From Acanthornis magna (lineage: Eukaryota; Chordata; Aves; Passeriformes; Acanthizidae), in NCBI GenBank assembly GCA_036785705.1, contig JAWUZG010000018.1:5181501-5245500 (forward strand): DNA of 64,000 nt, given 5' to 3'. The notes under the pieces were generated by a model. That model was not told the origin of the DNA, searched no databases, and saw only the letters and a program-made list of their open reading frames with translations. Positions 13,685-27,700 of this stretch are shown one piece after another (the first letter of the stretch is position 1; each line of letters starts with the position of its first letter). The translations under genes were made by a program, and so were the position numbers.

Positions 13685-14058
13685 TTGAAAATGTGGAATG
13701 AAACAGGCTAATTTTCAGGGTTTGAAAATGCTGCATCATGTACTTTTGATCGGATTAAGGATCATGAGGAGTTTCCCAGGAAAGCAGGTTTTTAAACTTT
13801 TCTACTTATATAAATGCATGCTAGACAAGCCACAACAAATCCAAAAGCGTATATATACTTTACTGTATCTTTTCCCTGTTAACAAAAAAAATAAAGAACT
13901 AGAAATACAGGAGAACCTGTAAACCAACTGTAAAATAAGATGCACAGAAATGAGGAAAATCCGTCCATATTGTACAAATGTTCATCCACCAGGGAGTCCC
14001 AAAGTCAATCCTAGATTCAGTTATGTACATGTACTTAAACACAAGTGGCAACATTTTA
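13685..14058. other. 3' flank of TRMT44
   Basis: AT-rich sequence just downstream of the TRMT44 stop codon (minus strand). The only AATAAA on the minus strand nearby overlaps the stop codon itself. The rest carries no recognised feature. Confidence 0.5.
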
Positions 14059-14061
14059 TTA
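14055..14061 (-). terminator. putative TRMT44 polyadenylation signal overlapping the stop codon
   Basis: On the minus strand the sequence after the last codon reads TAATAAA. The stop TAA occupies 14061-14059 and the canonical hexamer AATAAA occupies 14060-14055. Cleavage would be expected 10-30 nt further on (about 14025-14045), giving a very short 3' UTR. No other minus-strand AATAAA was seen down to 13685. This is an inference from the motif, and a more distal signal may be the one used. Confidence 0.45.
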
Positions 14062-14291
14062 CTGTATATGTTTTTTCTTTTTAATTATCTGAGACTGCCT
14101 GAGCTCCTCAGTCCCATGAGCATATGGGCAAGCTTCAGAAGGTAAAGAACAACCATCAGGATGATGAATGAAAAACCAACAGAGGCGTGTTTTAAATGCT
14201 TCAGCTGAAAGGCGCCGTTTCACTTCAGGCTTAGTTTTACTTGGTGGTTTCTCTTTTCTCCAGTCACGAATATGAACTCTCCCATTTAGAA
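14059..14291 (-). CDS. TRMT44: TRMT44 coding exon 11 (last), CCCH zinc finger
   Basis: Encodes residues 593 (split codon) to 669 and the stop. It contains RLCWFFIHHPDGCSLPSEA followed by CPYAH, a C-x9-C-x6-C-x3-H zinc finger as in human TRMT44, then a lysine-rich tail. The acceptor is ATCTTAG at 14292-14298. A CCCH finger suggests RNA contact, which is known of the fold and not shown here. Confidence 0.95.
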
Positions 14292-17200
14292 CTAAGATTT
14301 AAAAACAAACAAAATGCAGCTGTTAATAGACAGCCATGGCAATTATACTGGAAAAAATTGCAATGACATTCTGTGAATAAAACACATTCCACAAATGGAT
14401 CACTCAGGCAAAATCAGATGAGCCATTTGTACAGAAATAGAAGTACACACCAAACTAAGACAATGTAGACACAGTATAAAGAAGACTTGATTGATTGCCC
14501 TGAGGGATGTTTTACTGTGATGCTGAACAGTTTGAGGCACCTTTGCATCATCTCTGTAAAAGTTTGTTAGTTCATTTAAATATAGCAGTTGGGATCACTT
14601 AGAATAAAATCATCTGAATTTAGATTGCAAGTTCTGAGAAAAGAAGTTTCAACTTCAAGAACTGTAATTCTTCCCATGCTCACAATTTTACAATTCCACA
14701 TTTAAAACATGACTACCAGCAAGTGTCTTCTACTACTTTCACTGTTCACTGACCCAAAAATGCACTGCACCAAAGAGATGACAAGTCTAATCCTTCACAT
14801 GAACCAACAGTGAACTATCACCGGTTAATAAGGATTCAGCACTTTGGGTTTTTTAAATTCATTTGCTGTGTTGGGACCATAAACTGCACATGCACACACT
14901 TGGGAAACTCTGCCAACTCCTTAAATGTGTAAACAAAATAGATAAATGGAAGTTAGCAAGAGAGGAAGAAAAAAAAACAGATGAAAAACAACAGTGAAAA
15001 TGAAGAGGGAAGAATCTGCCACTTTTAAGTTGATATGCTCTATTTTTATGTTCTGCTTCAATCACACCTTCTGTATCACACACTTGTAGCTTGGCATAGT
15101 TAACCAATGCCATTCTGCATTCTGATAATTGCTATTCAAAAAGTAACAAGTCCAGTGAAAGCTGAATATCACACAGTCTGGACTGGATGAATTCATGCCT
15201 CCAGGTTTCCTTGTGATACACAGAGAGATCTGAATGCATACTATCAAGAAGCAATTTCAGCTGAGCTTTAAAATCCCTCTCAAAAGATGAAGAAAAATAA
15301 GCAGGTATGTGCTATTTATGATCAAGCATATTTTTCCCTAGAAAATCAGTCTTGTATTGGACAAAACACCTGATCAAAAGAAACTGCCACCAATCAGTTA
15401 CTGTAAGCCCCTTCGAACTTTTTGTTTGGTGTGTGTGTGTGCATCCATCTGTTTTCCATGTTTTAAAAGAAAATCAAATTAGCAAAGATGACAAAAGAGC
15501 TGTAGCCATGTTCTTCTCTGTCCTCCTGTGCATGAGAAATGTCCTTCCAGACCTTCCAGAGAAGTTTCTTGTTATGGTGACATGCTATTAAGGGAAGAAT
15601 GAAATGGTGTCTCCTGAAGCTGTGGGGAGTACCCATGTGACATAAATTACTGAGAAAGATTAGGATTAAGACCAGACATTTCTTCATTAGTAATGTACAC
15701 ACAGCCTCCAAGCCAATTTAAAATGCTCATTCCATTTACAATGTAACAGGCTGAAAAATCTATTTCACCAATTCCTAATGACAGGGAACCAAATTCAGAC
15801 ACATAATAAACTCAGTGTGACCAACTCTTTTTAATGGATGGTAATTCAAAAGGATTTTATAATAGCCAAGTGTACAGAAATCCCTAGTGGATGATAAATT
15901 TGCTTAAGTTAACAACTGGCAACAAATAGCTTGCATACTCAGGATGACTTGCCATAGGTTAGTTGATCAGTATTTTACAGGAGACACAGAACAGTGAGGA
16001 CATAACACACTTTGAAATTTGAAGCTGCTTTAATACTGGTAAAACCTTGAAGATCTCATAGTACTGCAAAGCTACATCTTAGTTTTGCAAAATTTCGCAC
16101 TGACAAAAAAGCCTCAAACCAATTACACAAAACACCCCATCACCACACATTACAACAGGGGAAAAAAAACCCCAAACCCAAAAAACTGCTATCAACAAAC
16201 CCAGCCAGCCACAGAGAACTGCTACTGAGTTCTTTCTGCCATGCTACCACAAGCTACGTAAATACATCAAGCCTCGTAATTACAGGTTCCTGTGGAGGCT
16301 AGTTTTGTTTCATGTCAGCATTTATACTTGAAGGCTTAGTAAGACCAGACTAAGCCTCAGTTAAATGCTTAGTAAACATATTCTGTATTTGACTGCCTCA
16401 AAACCATCAATACACTGTAAGAAAAAATAAAAAGTCAAAGAACAGCATGAAATTAGCCACTTAAACTGAAGGTTTGTCTTTTCAGATATTGTCAGTGTAG
16501 AACATTTTGCTAATAGATGCCTTACCAATATAATTCGTAAGAGTTTTACTAACAATATCTTGGAGCAATGAGCACAAAAAGAATATTCAGCTTTCCACAA
16601 AGGTACAGAAAGCAGTTAAGAAACCATCACCATAGTAAGTTTTCAGTTAAGTTTAACTGCATATAGAGGGGACAAAATAAATGATTAAGGAAAAACAAAA
16701 CAAAATTCAAAACTCTTTTACCTTCAAATACTTGATGATTGTTCTTGAGTAGTGTCTGCAGGCCACCATATTCACTTTTCAGCTTTTTTAAAGTCTCTTT
16801 ATTTAAGTGTTCTGCCACTTCTCTCAAGGAAAGGCTTTCTGCAATAAAAAAATGGTAGAGATATAAAAAACCTTTATATATAAAACCTTAACACAATTTA
16901 ACTTCCATATAAGATAATGATTATGAGCAGAGTGTCTGAATTATCTACCAGTACTGCTGCAACTTTTTTCTCACAATATGATGCATGATATATATTTTAT
17001 ACATATATTGTCTGTAAAATAGCAGCTTTCATTTTACAGGACTCCAGTCAGAATCTCCACAGTAAGACACACTTTTTATTTGCTTTGCTTTTTTTTACAG
17101 TAGTGTCTAACCCTCCTTGCAATAAGCTCTGTTTATAAGCATGTAGTTAGAAGACTCAAACAGTAACACATGACAAACTAGAGTGAGTAAATAATAAAAA

Positions 17201-18702
17201 TAGATGGAGAAAATGGAAGGTTGGCAGTAGTAGGATCTGACTGCTCATACAATTAACAGCAACTTAACATTCTTTTTGTTCCTGAGACTAAACTAGAAAC
17301 TCCTAATAATGTTGTAACCTCATGGCACTTCAAAGCACTTCTTATACAATTCTTACAGAATTATAGCTATTTTTTAAGTGAATATTCAAAACCATAATAT
17401 TCCCTGCAAATAGGGTAGAGTGTTGTAGCCTTGTCGGTTTAGTTTAGTTTGGTTTAATAAAAATGGATTCTATAATAGCATTTAAGTGTAAACCAAGAAA
17501 GACCTCACACCAATTTCAAAATATTCTTCTATGTGCAAAAAAACAACAGTGGAAATAAAACCACCTTTGATTGCTACTGTACTGTTCTCAGTATTCCCTA
17601 AAAATCTATTCACTTACTAAATTTACAAACATGTAAATTTTCTGGAAAAGACATGTTCTACCAGCCAAAGATAATGAAAAGGAAAGATGACCTCACCTCC
17701 TTGATTCCAGGTGTTCATATTTCCACCCTGCATATCAGAACATGATTTTTGGGGGGCTGCATTTAACAGCAAGTTCGCCACACTGAGAACCACTTCATCT
17801 ACAAAATCCCGAGGGAGGGAAGCACAATTTCTGATTTGCTCTACTTTTTCTCTGGGTTGAAATCCAGGCATCCAAATCGCATCAGCTGTCTCAGTCCCAT
17901 CTTCAGGAAGTTCCAAGCCTGCTTCTTCACATATACCATCACAGTGATCCTTATGCTTAAATCCAACCTTTCTGTCACATGTGGCCACAGCACAGGTCCG
18001 ACGACTGTTAATAAACTGTGTTATCTGCTGGTCAATCAGAGCATGCTCTGCAGGTGGATAGGTCCTCCTTTTTCCAATAAGGCTGACCTGTTTTATTAGA
18101 AACAGGTAAATCACTGTTAAGAGTCCCAAACTTACAGCCAGCCCCACAACCTGCACATGTTTGTGCAGGTTTCTCACTAAACTATGGGAGAATCCAATAC
18201 CAACTCAATGCTCAGCAATACCTGAAAGGTTTTTAATTCTAGTTTGTGAATATTGGTGCCCCAGAAGAAATCCAGTAAATAAATCACAATCCATCATGCT
18301 ATACAATCACAGAGCAAAAATATTGTTCCTGACCCTCAGATTATTTAAAGCCAGATACCTCTTCCTACTGTGAGAACATTTCACTTTGAATTTCATGGAA
18401 CATGAAAAACAGCAAAATTAAGTGCAAAAAAGCAAGACAGGCAGCTAGAAAAAATAAGGCAAAAAAATAAGATTTTTTTTAAGTTTTCCATTGTATATAG
18501 TGACATAAGAGAAAATCATTAAACCTTTCATTCTTTCCTGGTTTAGGACTGTACCTATAACAAAAAGAGTAGAATTCCCAAGAAAACAATGAGTATTTTT
18601 AGTCTCTTTTCAGAGCATACTGTATCAAGTAATGAAGCTGACATAGTCTTATCTTACAACAACAACAATGAACAAACATCCATATGCTTCAAACAGAGCA
18701 GA

Positions 18703-18733
<31 letters not shown>

Positions 18734-21700
18734 CAAAAGGTCTCCACAGGCCAAAATTACCCTTTTTGTTGATGGAATTCTAAGGCAATCTTCTTCCACA
18801 TGAAAGCCACATACAAATCCCACTTGGGCAACAAAATCAAGATATTCTCTGTACTGAGTTTTTTGGCTTTGTCTTCGGCTATATTTTCCATGGAAATCAA
18901 AGAAGCAGCATGGCAGCACGAAGTAGCAACATGAATAGGAAGACCTGCAAGAAGGATAACAAACTGCTGAACAGTAAGTTATTTCAGAAAACACAAAAAT
19001 TTAACAAATTACCTATCAGATAAAAGCAACAATGGAATTTTTTATTAAGCGACAGAGCTTCATGCAATAATATTTATAACTTTCTCTTTCAGTAGAACTA
19101 TTAGTTTAACCAAAAATACTATTTCACAAAGTATTTGCTGTTGCAAACTACTTTGCCAACTTAGTTTGCAGAAGTAAATTTCTAAACTACTGCTGCTGGT
19201 TGTAAAGAGTGCAACAGTTCATGGGAAGGCAGAACCATAAGCTTTTATTTACAAAAGAAAACCACAAAAAAACCCAAACAACAGATTCATGTACAAGGAA
19301 TAAAAAACAGTTTTGGTTTTTGAACTTCAAAAGCAAAATGCTGCACTGAATTCTGTGAGAAAGTAAATACTGCATCTGTGCCTCTCCACAGAAAATGAAA
19401 CACTTTGTAAAAATAATGACTTTGCGTCAAAAGTAGCCAATCTTGCAAGAACAACAGGTGTGGAACCAAAAGTGAATTTTTTTACCAAGCCCACATAGGT
19501 AATTATGTGAGGCTTGTTTGGGCTTCTTCTGCCTGTTTTGTTAATTCCTTCCACCCTACTCCCCTCCCTCTGCAAAAATACCTAGCTGCAATTACAGGTA
19601 TCCATGGTGTTAATTCATCTGAATGGTTTCCTATGAGCCAGTCAGTATCTGGAAAGAGATGACTGTCACCTGGAATGATTGTAGCTTCCTAAAAAACAAA
19701 ACAACACAGCAAGTGAATCCTATTACAGGTTTCTTTAAAACATTTTACTTAAAGCACTAAGCAATAATATAAAGTAATACCAGTTGACAAATACAAGGTG
19801 AATGAGCACCACAGACACCAACGTTTTCCTCAAGGAGCAATCTTTTATAGCTACAGAAAATTAATTTAGCAACAAACACCCACAAAACTTTGGTCAAAAA
19901 AGAAGTGGAATAACAACTCTGATTAAGATATCCAGCATTTAAATACATAAACAAACACCATACACTGAATGATGATTTCTTGCTAATCTCCTTCTGTCAC
20001 TTGTATGCCTGAACTCAGTTTTTCAGAAAGTCACTGAAATTGCTGTCTTGTAGTCTGTAGGACTCACACAGCAATTAATCAGAACACAGCTTCATTGTTA
20101 TTTTCTCCTTCTTCACAGATGCTGCCCAAATTGAATCCTAGTATGTAGAATACCACGCTTCACACCCTATCATCACATATAATAAACAATAACGAACAAA
20201 ATAACCCAAATAAAACAAACAGGATGAATTCTTCATACAGGCTAAATTTCGAAAGTTCTGAAGTGCCTGTAATGTTTGTGCCCCACAAATATGTTTTCTC
20301 AGTTTGAACTAAGTTCAGCAAAGAAAGTACTGAAAGATGCTGATACCATGGAAGTAGACACTTCCTTGAAAATGTGTATGAACATTAAAAGAATTATTGG
20401 GCAAAATTGAAAAAAGTTTTAGATTTGAATTTCCACAGACTTTTGAGAAAAGTTCTGAAAATTATGCCCATAATCTTTTTTAATATACAACATGTATCTA
20501 TTATGAGCTTAAAATTCACATGCGTATGCAAAGCAGTAGCTGTATAGGCATTAAAGAAAAAACACAAACAAAAAACAAAACAAACCACTTATTAGGGAAT
20601 TTAAGACTACCCTAGTTACATTCCAAATCCCCCTTAAGGATCAATATGGTGATTATTGTTGACTTACAATTGTTCACTTTAAATACTACAGTTCATTTTT
20701 AGTTATGTATATACATTTCTAGACAATGAATGTTACAAGTTTCTTTTTGGCAGATTAGTAGATGTTATATTACCAAGTCTTTGGTAAATGTTTTCTTAAG
20801 GTTGATTAAACACATTACTCACACTTTACATTTCAGTTTTGACCATTCAATTCAGGCCTAGCATGAATTATCAGTGCCACACTGCCCATTTTGAGTCACC
20901 CATAACCAAATCTGTATTCACCATGTCTACAGCAGCTTGGGGATACAGAGTGCCACCTGTTACATCCACTTACATTGTTAGTATTGTACTGAATGTCACA
21001 GATGGCAACATTCATCCTGCAACTCATACTTTAAGTAAAGATCAAAACAAAATTAGCTTCAGGAGTAACAACAGGCTGTGAGCAGGTGCTTTTTCCTTCT
21101 GTGGCTCCTATGGCTACAGGAGCCTTGCAAAATCATTTCATCCTTCCTGCTCACTGTCTAGCTCTTTCCAGCGTAAATCGTCACTTTCCTCATATGCATA
21201 TTTTTGATATTTTTATTGTTTCTGGCCAGAAAAAGGAACATGTAACACAAAGAGACAATGCTGTTCAGCATGATCAGATGTGACTTAATATAACATGAAT
21301 ATTTGTTGAAGCTTTTCACTAAGATCAGCTTGCAGACTACAGCAAAGGAATATGGCAGTTTTGGCAATCTGTACTCAAAATGGCAGGGTGACAAGGAGAA
21401 GGCTACACAACACTGATATCTTCACCTCTGTTCTTTCACTAATTTAATGCAAGTTGTTAGCATCCAAAGATATGTTCAATTAACTTTAAACAAAATTATT
21501 AGCGAATACCTACAGGTGGAAAATTACTGTATTGGAAGCTGAAAATTTTTGAGAGAAAACAGTGAGAAATTTTAGACTCTGGAAAACAAAAAATGAGGAA
21601 CATCTCACCTCCAAAGGGCAACTGTTCACTGGCACCACATTTTTAAGAGTATCAGATTTAGAACGCCTGGGATCAAAGTGAATGCTCCTGGGCTCAAATT

Positions 21701-24700
21701 GTTCATAAAAATGCTAATATGGATGTTGAAATATAATCCCTCTTTCAGACTCATTTTCGAAAGCTATTATTGCAATTATTTAGGTTCGCTCCTTTGAGGT
21801 TCAACAACAATTTTGACTCCAAAACAGAACATAGCTCTAGAAGGTCAGAATCACTTTCAGGAAAATATCCAAAATTATGAGTGGCTTTATTATTTTTTAT
21901 GAGCTAGTGGTGCAAACAAAGGTGCTTCATACTCATCTTCCAGTAAAAAGAAGCCTTGTTTCATGGTGTGAATGTCTGTACATGCAGTAAGACATCATGC
22001 CCGTGGTTCTTGGCTGAAAAATAAGTTGCAAATATGCAAGGGTATGATACACTACTGCTCTCTTAATTCTGTTGAGAACTTTATTTATAGATCCCCCAAG
22101 TGATATGGGTGGCATCATACCAAACCCATGGGTCACTTCAGACAACTGTCTGTAACTCAGTATGCTTCCTTACCCTTGCATCAATACAACCTGAAACAAT
22201 GAACAAATGAATAAATTTACAGATCAGTAAGACTGACATACATTTCCATAATACCTCTAAATGTGTCTCTGGTCCATACATGTCCCATATTTTTCTTCTC
22301 CTCACATCAATTCCTCTGCCTGAATGCTGAAATAATTGAACAACAAAAAGTGTCAATTTAAGTACTACTTTTAGCAGAAATTGTCAAACAGGCTCACTAA
22401 ATGTACATATTAACACTGATTACTTCATTCATACTAAAATTTAGACACGTAACAAAAAACAGCTTTGCCATTTCAGACAGAAACTGAATACTTTTAATCC
22501 CCTTCTTCCCTTCAAAATATGAAGGGAATTACTAGGAAACCTTATGAACACATCTGGCTCAAAATTTTACAGAGTCTGCTCTTGACTGCATCTGTAGTCT
22601 GCTCTGTATCTCTACAAATGTAAAAGCAGAGGTGTTGATTTTTGGTTTGTTTTAAAAACTTTAAAACCTTTCATAATGTGAGTACTACTGCAGCACCTAC
22701 AGGGCTCAGAGAAGAATGCCACTCTAAGCAGTACTCAGTGGAGAACCACCTTTCAACTACTGAAGCCCAAACACTTTTGTCCCTCTATGAATTAAAGCGA
22801 AGAGGAAATAGACTGGAAACTAAAGCAAAAAATGAAGAATACCTAAGTATTCGAAATTCAAGAACCTTGTGCAGAACTAAGCAAAATTGATTACCAAAAA
22901 AAGTCTCAAAAAACCCTCACACATGATTTTTTTGAGTGTTTTTCTGCACTCCACCTAATGAATGAATGAAAAGTCTACAGGGAAAACAGCAGCTTATATG
23001 AGACAAAATTTTACTGGCTACACAAGAATAGAAAGCTTATGTTAGAATTTGGGACATTTCCCTCTGCCCCCAATGACATCTATTCATCAAGTAAGAGATA
23101 TTAATTTTCTCTACAAATTTTACCACATTCTCCCAAAGGTGGAAAACTCTGTATTCTGGAATAGACATACCCAACTTCAGAGGGTTTTGTTTAATCTCAC
23201 TGACTTCTTTTTTGGTTGCTATTTAAGAAACTATGCCTCAAGAAACTGAATTATGCTGTTGCCACATTTTCACTCCCAAAAGCACAGTATGTTATTAGGC
23301 ATTTTCAATTAAGAAATCTCAGGATTGTTTTCAAAGATATAGAAAAACATTTTCAGGACATCACAAGTAGAACTCAATTTGGATAAAAGTAATTTCATGA
23401 ACACATCTTGTGAGAGAGAATCTCTGTGTAAAGATTCCACATTCGTTTTTGCATAACTAAAATACCATTACTTTTTCTTTTTCTTCTTAGTTTCCTACCT
23501 TAGAAAAACAGCCTTGAATTTAAATGAAATGCACTAATAAAAACAGATAAATAAATGAAAGGTTTCTAATGCTCTGGTAGGATTTTCTCTTGGTAACTAG
23601 AGTGACAAAATCCTGTTTTAGCAATATGAACTAATTTGGTTTTGGCTATCTGCATGCCAGATAAAAGGAAAGCAGAAGAAGAACACTGACTCTAGTTTTT
23701 AGTAATTTTTTTTTTTAAATGCATTCTATTTACCCCTTCATTGTTTAGAATATGAACCAGTAGACCATTTCCACATCCAAGATCGACAAATGACTGTTTC
23801 TTGGTCAACCCTTTTTCCTTTCTCTCTTCTTCCCAAAGAATCTAAGACAAGAAAACAAAACATTTCAGATTTCCACTCCCAAGTTTCCCTGTAAGAAAGC
23901 AAAAAAAACATTATTGGAAATGAAGGCAGAAAGCTGAGAATGCAGATGAGACAGAAAACATTCACTTCACTCACAGATAAAGTAAGTTTAAACAAAAGAA
24001 CAGAAAAAGAAACCCAAACCAAACAAAAAAAATCCCACTGTTTATGGAGTGGGACAAGAATTATGTCGCAAAATATCAAAAAATTTCTAAGTGGTAAGCA
24101 CATCCTCCGCTCCCTTTTGAGTCACTGGAGTGGAAATTAATCAGATCTTTACAACTATGGGCTAGAATGAGCATAAATGTAAAATGAGTTGCTAAAACAA
24201 TGCATGCAAGATAAGAACAGTGGAAAGCAAGGGAAGTATCAGGTAAACTTCAACAGTGCGTCTGCAAGTAACACCACAGATGCATTTATATCCCCCATAT
24301 TAAAGAAAGCATTGGTGGCAGAGCTGAGAATAAAACTCAAAATGTTCTTTGTAATCAACTGGTGATATATTGGTACATGTGACATCCCTTTCTATTGAAC
24401 AAAGCAAGAGTTACCTAGCAAGTTAACTGCCCCAAACTCTACATCAGCTAATGGCCTTTTAGCCATATTCTAGTCCCTGCTCTGTACATAAGTAGTTACT
24501 TTTACATAGAAATGTAATTCACAAGTGAATGTTTCTCTGCAGATCATGGATTAATCTCTATCACTTTCAAACTCTTCTTCCTTCAACAAGAAGTTAGAGA
24601 CCACACATTTACAACTCTGCACTCTGATTTTTCATGATGACTATCAAAAATCCTCAAGCGTATTTAACTATGAAAATTAGTATTTGTAACATTGTCACTT

Positions 24701-27700
24701 TTGAGTATCAGTTTTGCTAGAGGGAAAGAAGCTGAAGATAAACAGCCTGATAATCTCATGGATTAGGTTTTTAGATTTACCAATCACTGCACTTTGGCAC
24801 TCTAGGCAGAATCCCAGAAATCCTTAATTACCTCCTTCACAGATGGTACCTATCCTCCAATTCCTGCACAGTTTTTCACAACACAAACTCAACAGCTACT
24901 TCCTTGGGCATGCCCCTGGTCAGGGGGTGAGCTCAATACGATTGCAGAATAAAATGAGGTCATGTGTAGATGCCATAAACCCATAATAACTTAATATTGG
25001 ACCTACCTTCTCTTAACCACCTGTTTAATGTACTTCTAAACAATGAGTTTCATACACCATCATATAGATACCTGAACATTTTGCAGCAGGTTAGGTTATT
25101 AACACCACACTTTAAGTTTTCACTTATGTAAGCTGTATGTTGAATGACTTTAATCAAACTACTGCTATATCAGCTAACACTGTAAACTAACATTCACGTG
25201 TATAAAAATGCTATCACTCCAGAATTTTCTTGTGGCTGCAACTAAATTCCTAATTTTCAACATAAAATATTAAGACAGGGATAAAAATAGTTGAGGTGAG
25301 TCTATTACACAGCCCTTCCCACAAGCCAGTATCTAAGGTTCTAATGGGTTAAACAGCTAATTATCAAAACAAATTAGTCCTCAACAAGTACTGTAAATGA
25401 GCTAACTTCCTTACAAATACTGATTTAGATAAGATGCTACAAGAATAGTTCAAGGTAGACATGCTCTTACCACACTCTGGTTGGCAGACAAAAATATTTA
25501 TGTGACTATATAGTGACACATTTTGATGCCCCTTAAGAACCAGAAGTTTATAGTAACTGAAGGTAGAAGAATTTTCATAGAATCTTAAGTAGGTTAGGTG
25601 CCTGAAAAAACTATACCAAGCATTCATCTGCATTCCTGGCACCTACAATTGGCCTTATTACATTTGAAGATGGGATTTGAGCTATCAGGGAAAGGCACAG
25701 CAGTGGAAAACCTTTAGCATAAAATGAACAAGTAATAGAAAAATTTATAAAACAATCAATCCTTATCTCCAGTTGGTCCATCTAACCACTTCTACATCAG
25801 TGCTTTTGGCTTTATCACTTAGAAATAAGTCTTGTCTATGTACATTGTAAATTTACTGTGGCAGAAGACTGCAAATATTCATCATATCTTCACAAAGAAG
25901 TTTTTGTTTACCTCTAAATGATCTTCTTTAGAAAGGTTCTATCATTAAGAAATAAAACCTTACAGCATATTATTAGGTAAAGCAGATCCCTACCAGCAAG
26001 TAAGTGGCAATGGCAACATCTTCATAAACAAATTTCTCAGGATCTGTCACTTCAGGCCACACCTTCAGGAAAAAAAATTGATTAAAAAATAGAGAAAATT
26101 TTTTTTCTGCATCATCTGAAATAACCTCAAAAATGCTCAGACACAGTAACTTGGATATTTATTCACTTCAATAGCTTTCAGGACTTCACAGATTTTGCAT
26201 TTTAACCTCATTAAAATATACAAAAAGAATATAAAGACTGGTTGATTTTGTGAGTCACACAAAAGAATGATAGTGAAAAGAATGTTTGCTTTCAACCAAA
26301 CAATAAAGTTTCTACAAACATTTTGGCTCCACATGTGCAGGTCACAAGCAAACTGCTGCATCTGTTCTGTAATAGACCAGGTATCTTTTGCTTAACTTTC
26401 TCACAAGAAAAATTCTTATCTTATACCTGTGCAACATTAACAAAATGGACATTTGTAAATTTCTTGTCACAAGTTAACAGAAAAAGAATTACCCTGGCAC
26501 AACATAATCAAATGAAAAATCTGAATCAAAATCTGAAGTAGGAAAACAGAAAGTGCAAGTATCATTCACAAGTGTTATTTTGTAAAAGAAGAATTTAAAC
26601 ACAGAAAAATGCCCAACACTACTACTGCAGAGATAAGGACTGAATCGCTGCCTTACACAAAAGTCCAATCATTTTCTCCTATGTATCTTCCTGTTATTAC
26701 ATAAATATTAACAGTAAAACCTTCCAGCATTTTCACTGTATGTTTTACAAAAGCATTCACCAAGTTTTTTGCTTGCAGCTAGAGCCAAGTTTGTAAGAAT
26801 ACAGACATTGCTTCATCCAGAACCTAAGGTGATCTCTGTTGCTCTTCAGGATCTCCAGGATAAAAACCAAAATTACAGCACTGCTCCTCTTACTCAAAAG
26901 TATTAAGTAAGTATCCAAAGGTTCTGGAGAAGGAGGTGCTTTATTTGCGCCTTCGAAAATGTGGATGACTTAGTATTTATTCCACTGACCTAATGCTTCC
27001 TTTTTATCACAAGGGATACATCCTGGAAAATGCCTAACTCCTCCAGATATTTATTGTGAATTTGCATCGAAATCTTCCTTTTCCAGTTAGGTTCTTCCAA
27101 GCACTAAATTGTTTTATTCTCCATATATACCCAAAAAACCCCCAAACATGAAACCAAAAAACATACATTATAATTCAATTACTTCTTTTATTAAAAAAAA
27201 ATTAATACTGAAATAAGCAGCTTCATTACACAATGTAAGAAATACGAAAGGATAATATTACTGCATTTACTGCTGAACTTACCTTTACCATCTCTTTGTA
27301 CTTTTCTTTGAGGTCTTGATAAACCTTGCTGTATTTTGCTACAGAAATGAGTGAGAGTGTACTTTTAAACTCACTGGGCTTTTGCTCCACTGACCATTTA
27401 GCCAGTTTGGACAGAAGTTCATTTCCAAGCCATGCTAGTTTGGGATACACAATTCCATCTGAAAACCAATCTTCTGGAAATGGAGCTACAACAGATACAG
27501 ACCTTAAAAACAAACAAATAGATAACTTAGTATAAATACAGTATTTCATTGTTTCAGCTATCTTAAGAACAGAGAAAACAATGACTAAGTGGAGAAAATC
27601 AGCAGATCAAAGATAAAAAACTAGACTGGAGTATAATATGTAGAGAAACAAAAGGAAAATAAACCAGCAAAGTTATTGAATAGGCTTCCCTGAATTTTGT

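Noticed and set aside
1..14058. Search for GPR78 or CPZ exons, which follow TRMT44 in human
   Set aside because: No matching coding segment was seen. The neighbours are far from TRMT44 in human as well, so their absence from 14 kb is not evidence of loss.
17623..18177. 184-codon continuous minus-strand frame starting MRNLHKHVQVV
   Set aside because: Only the middle part (18087-17697) is coding, as TRMT44 exon 9. The hydrophobic N-terminal part is intron read through the acceptor, not a signal peptide or membrane anchor.
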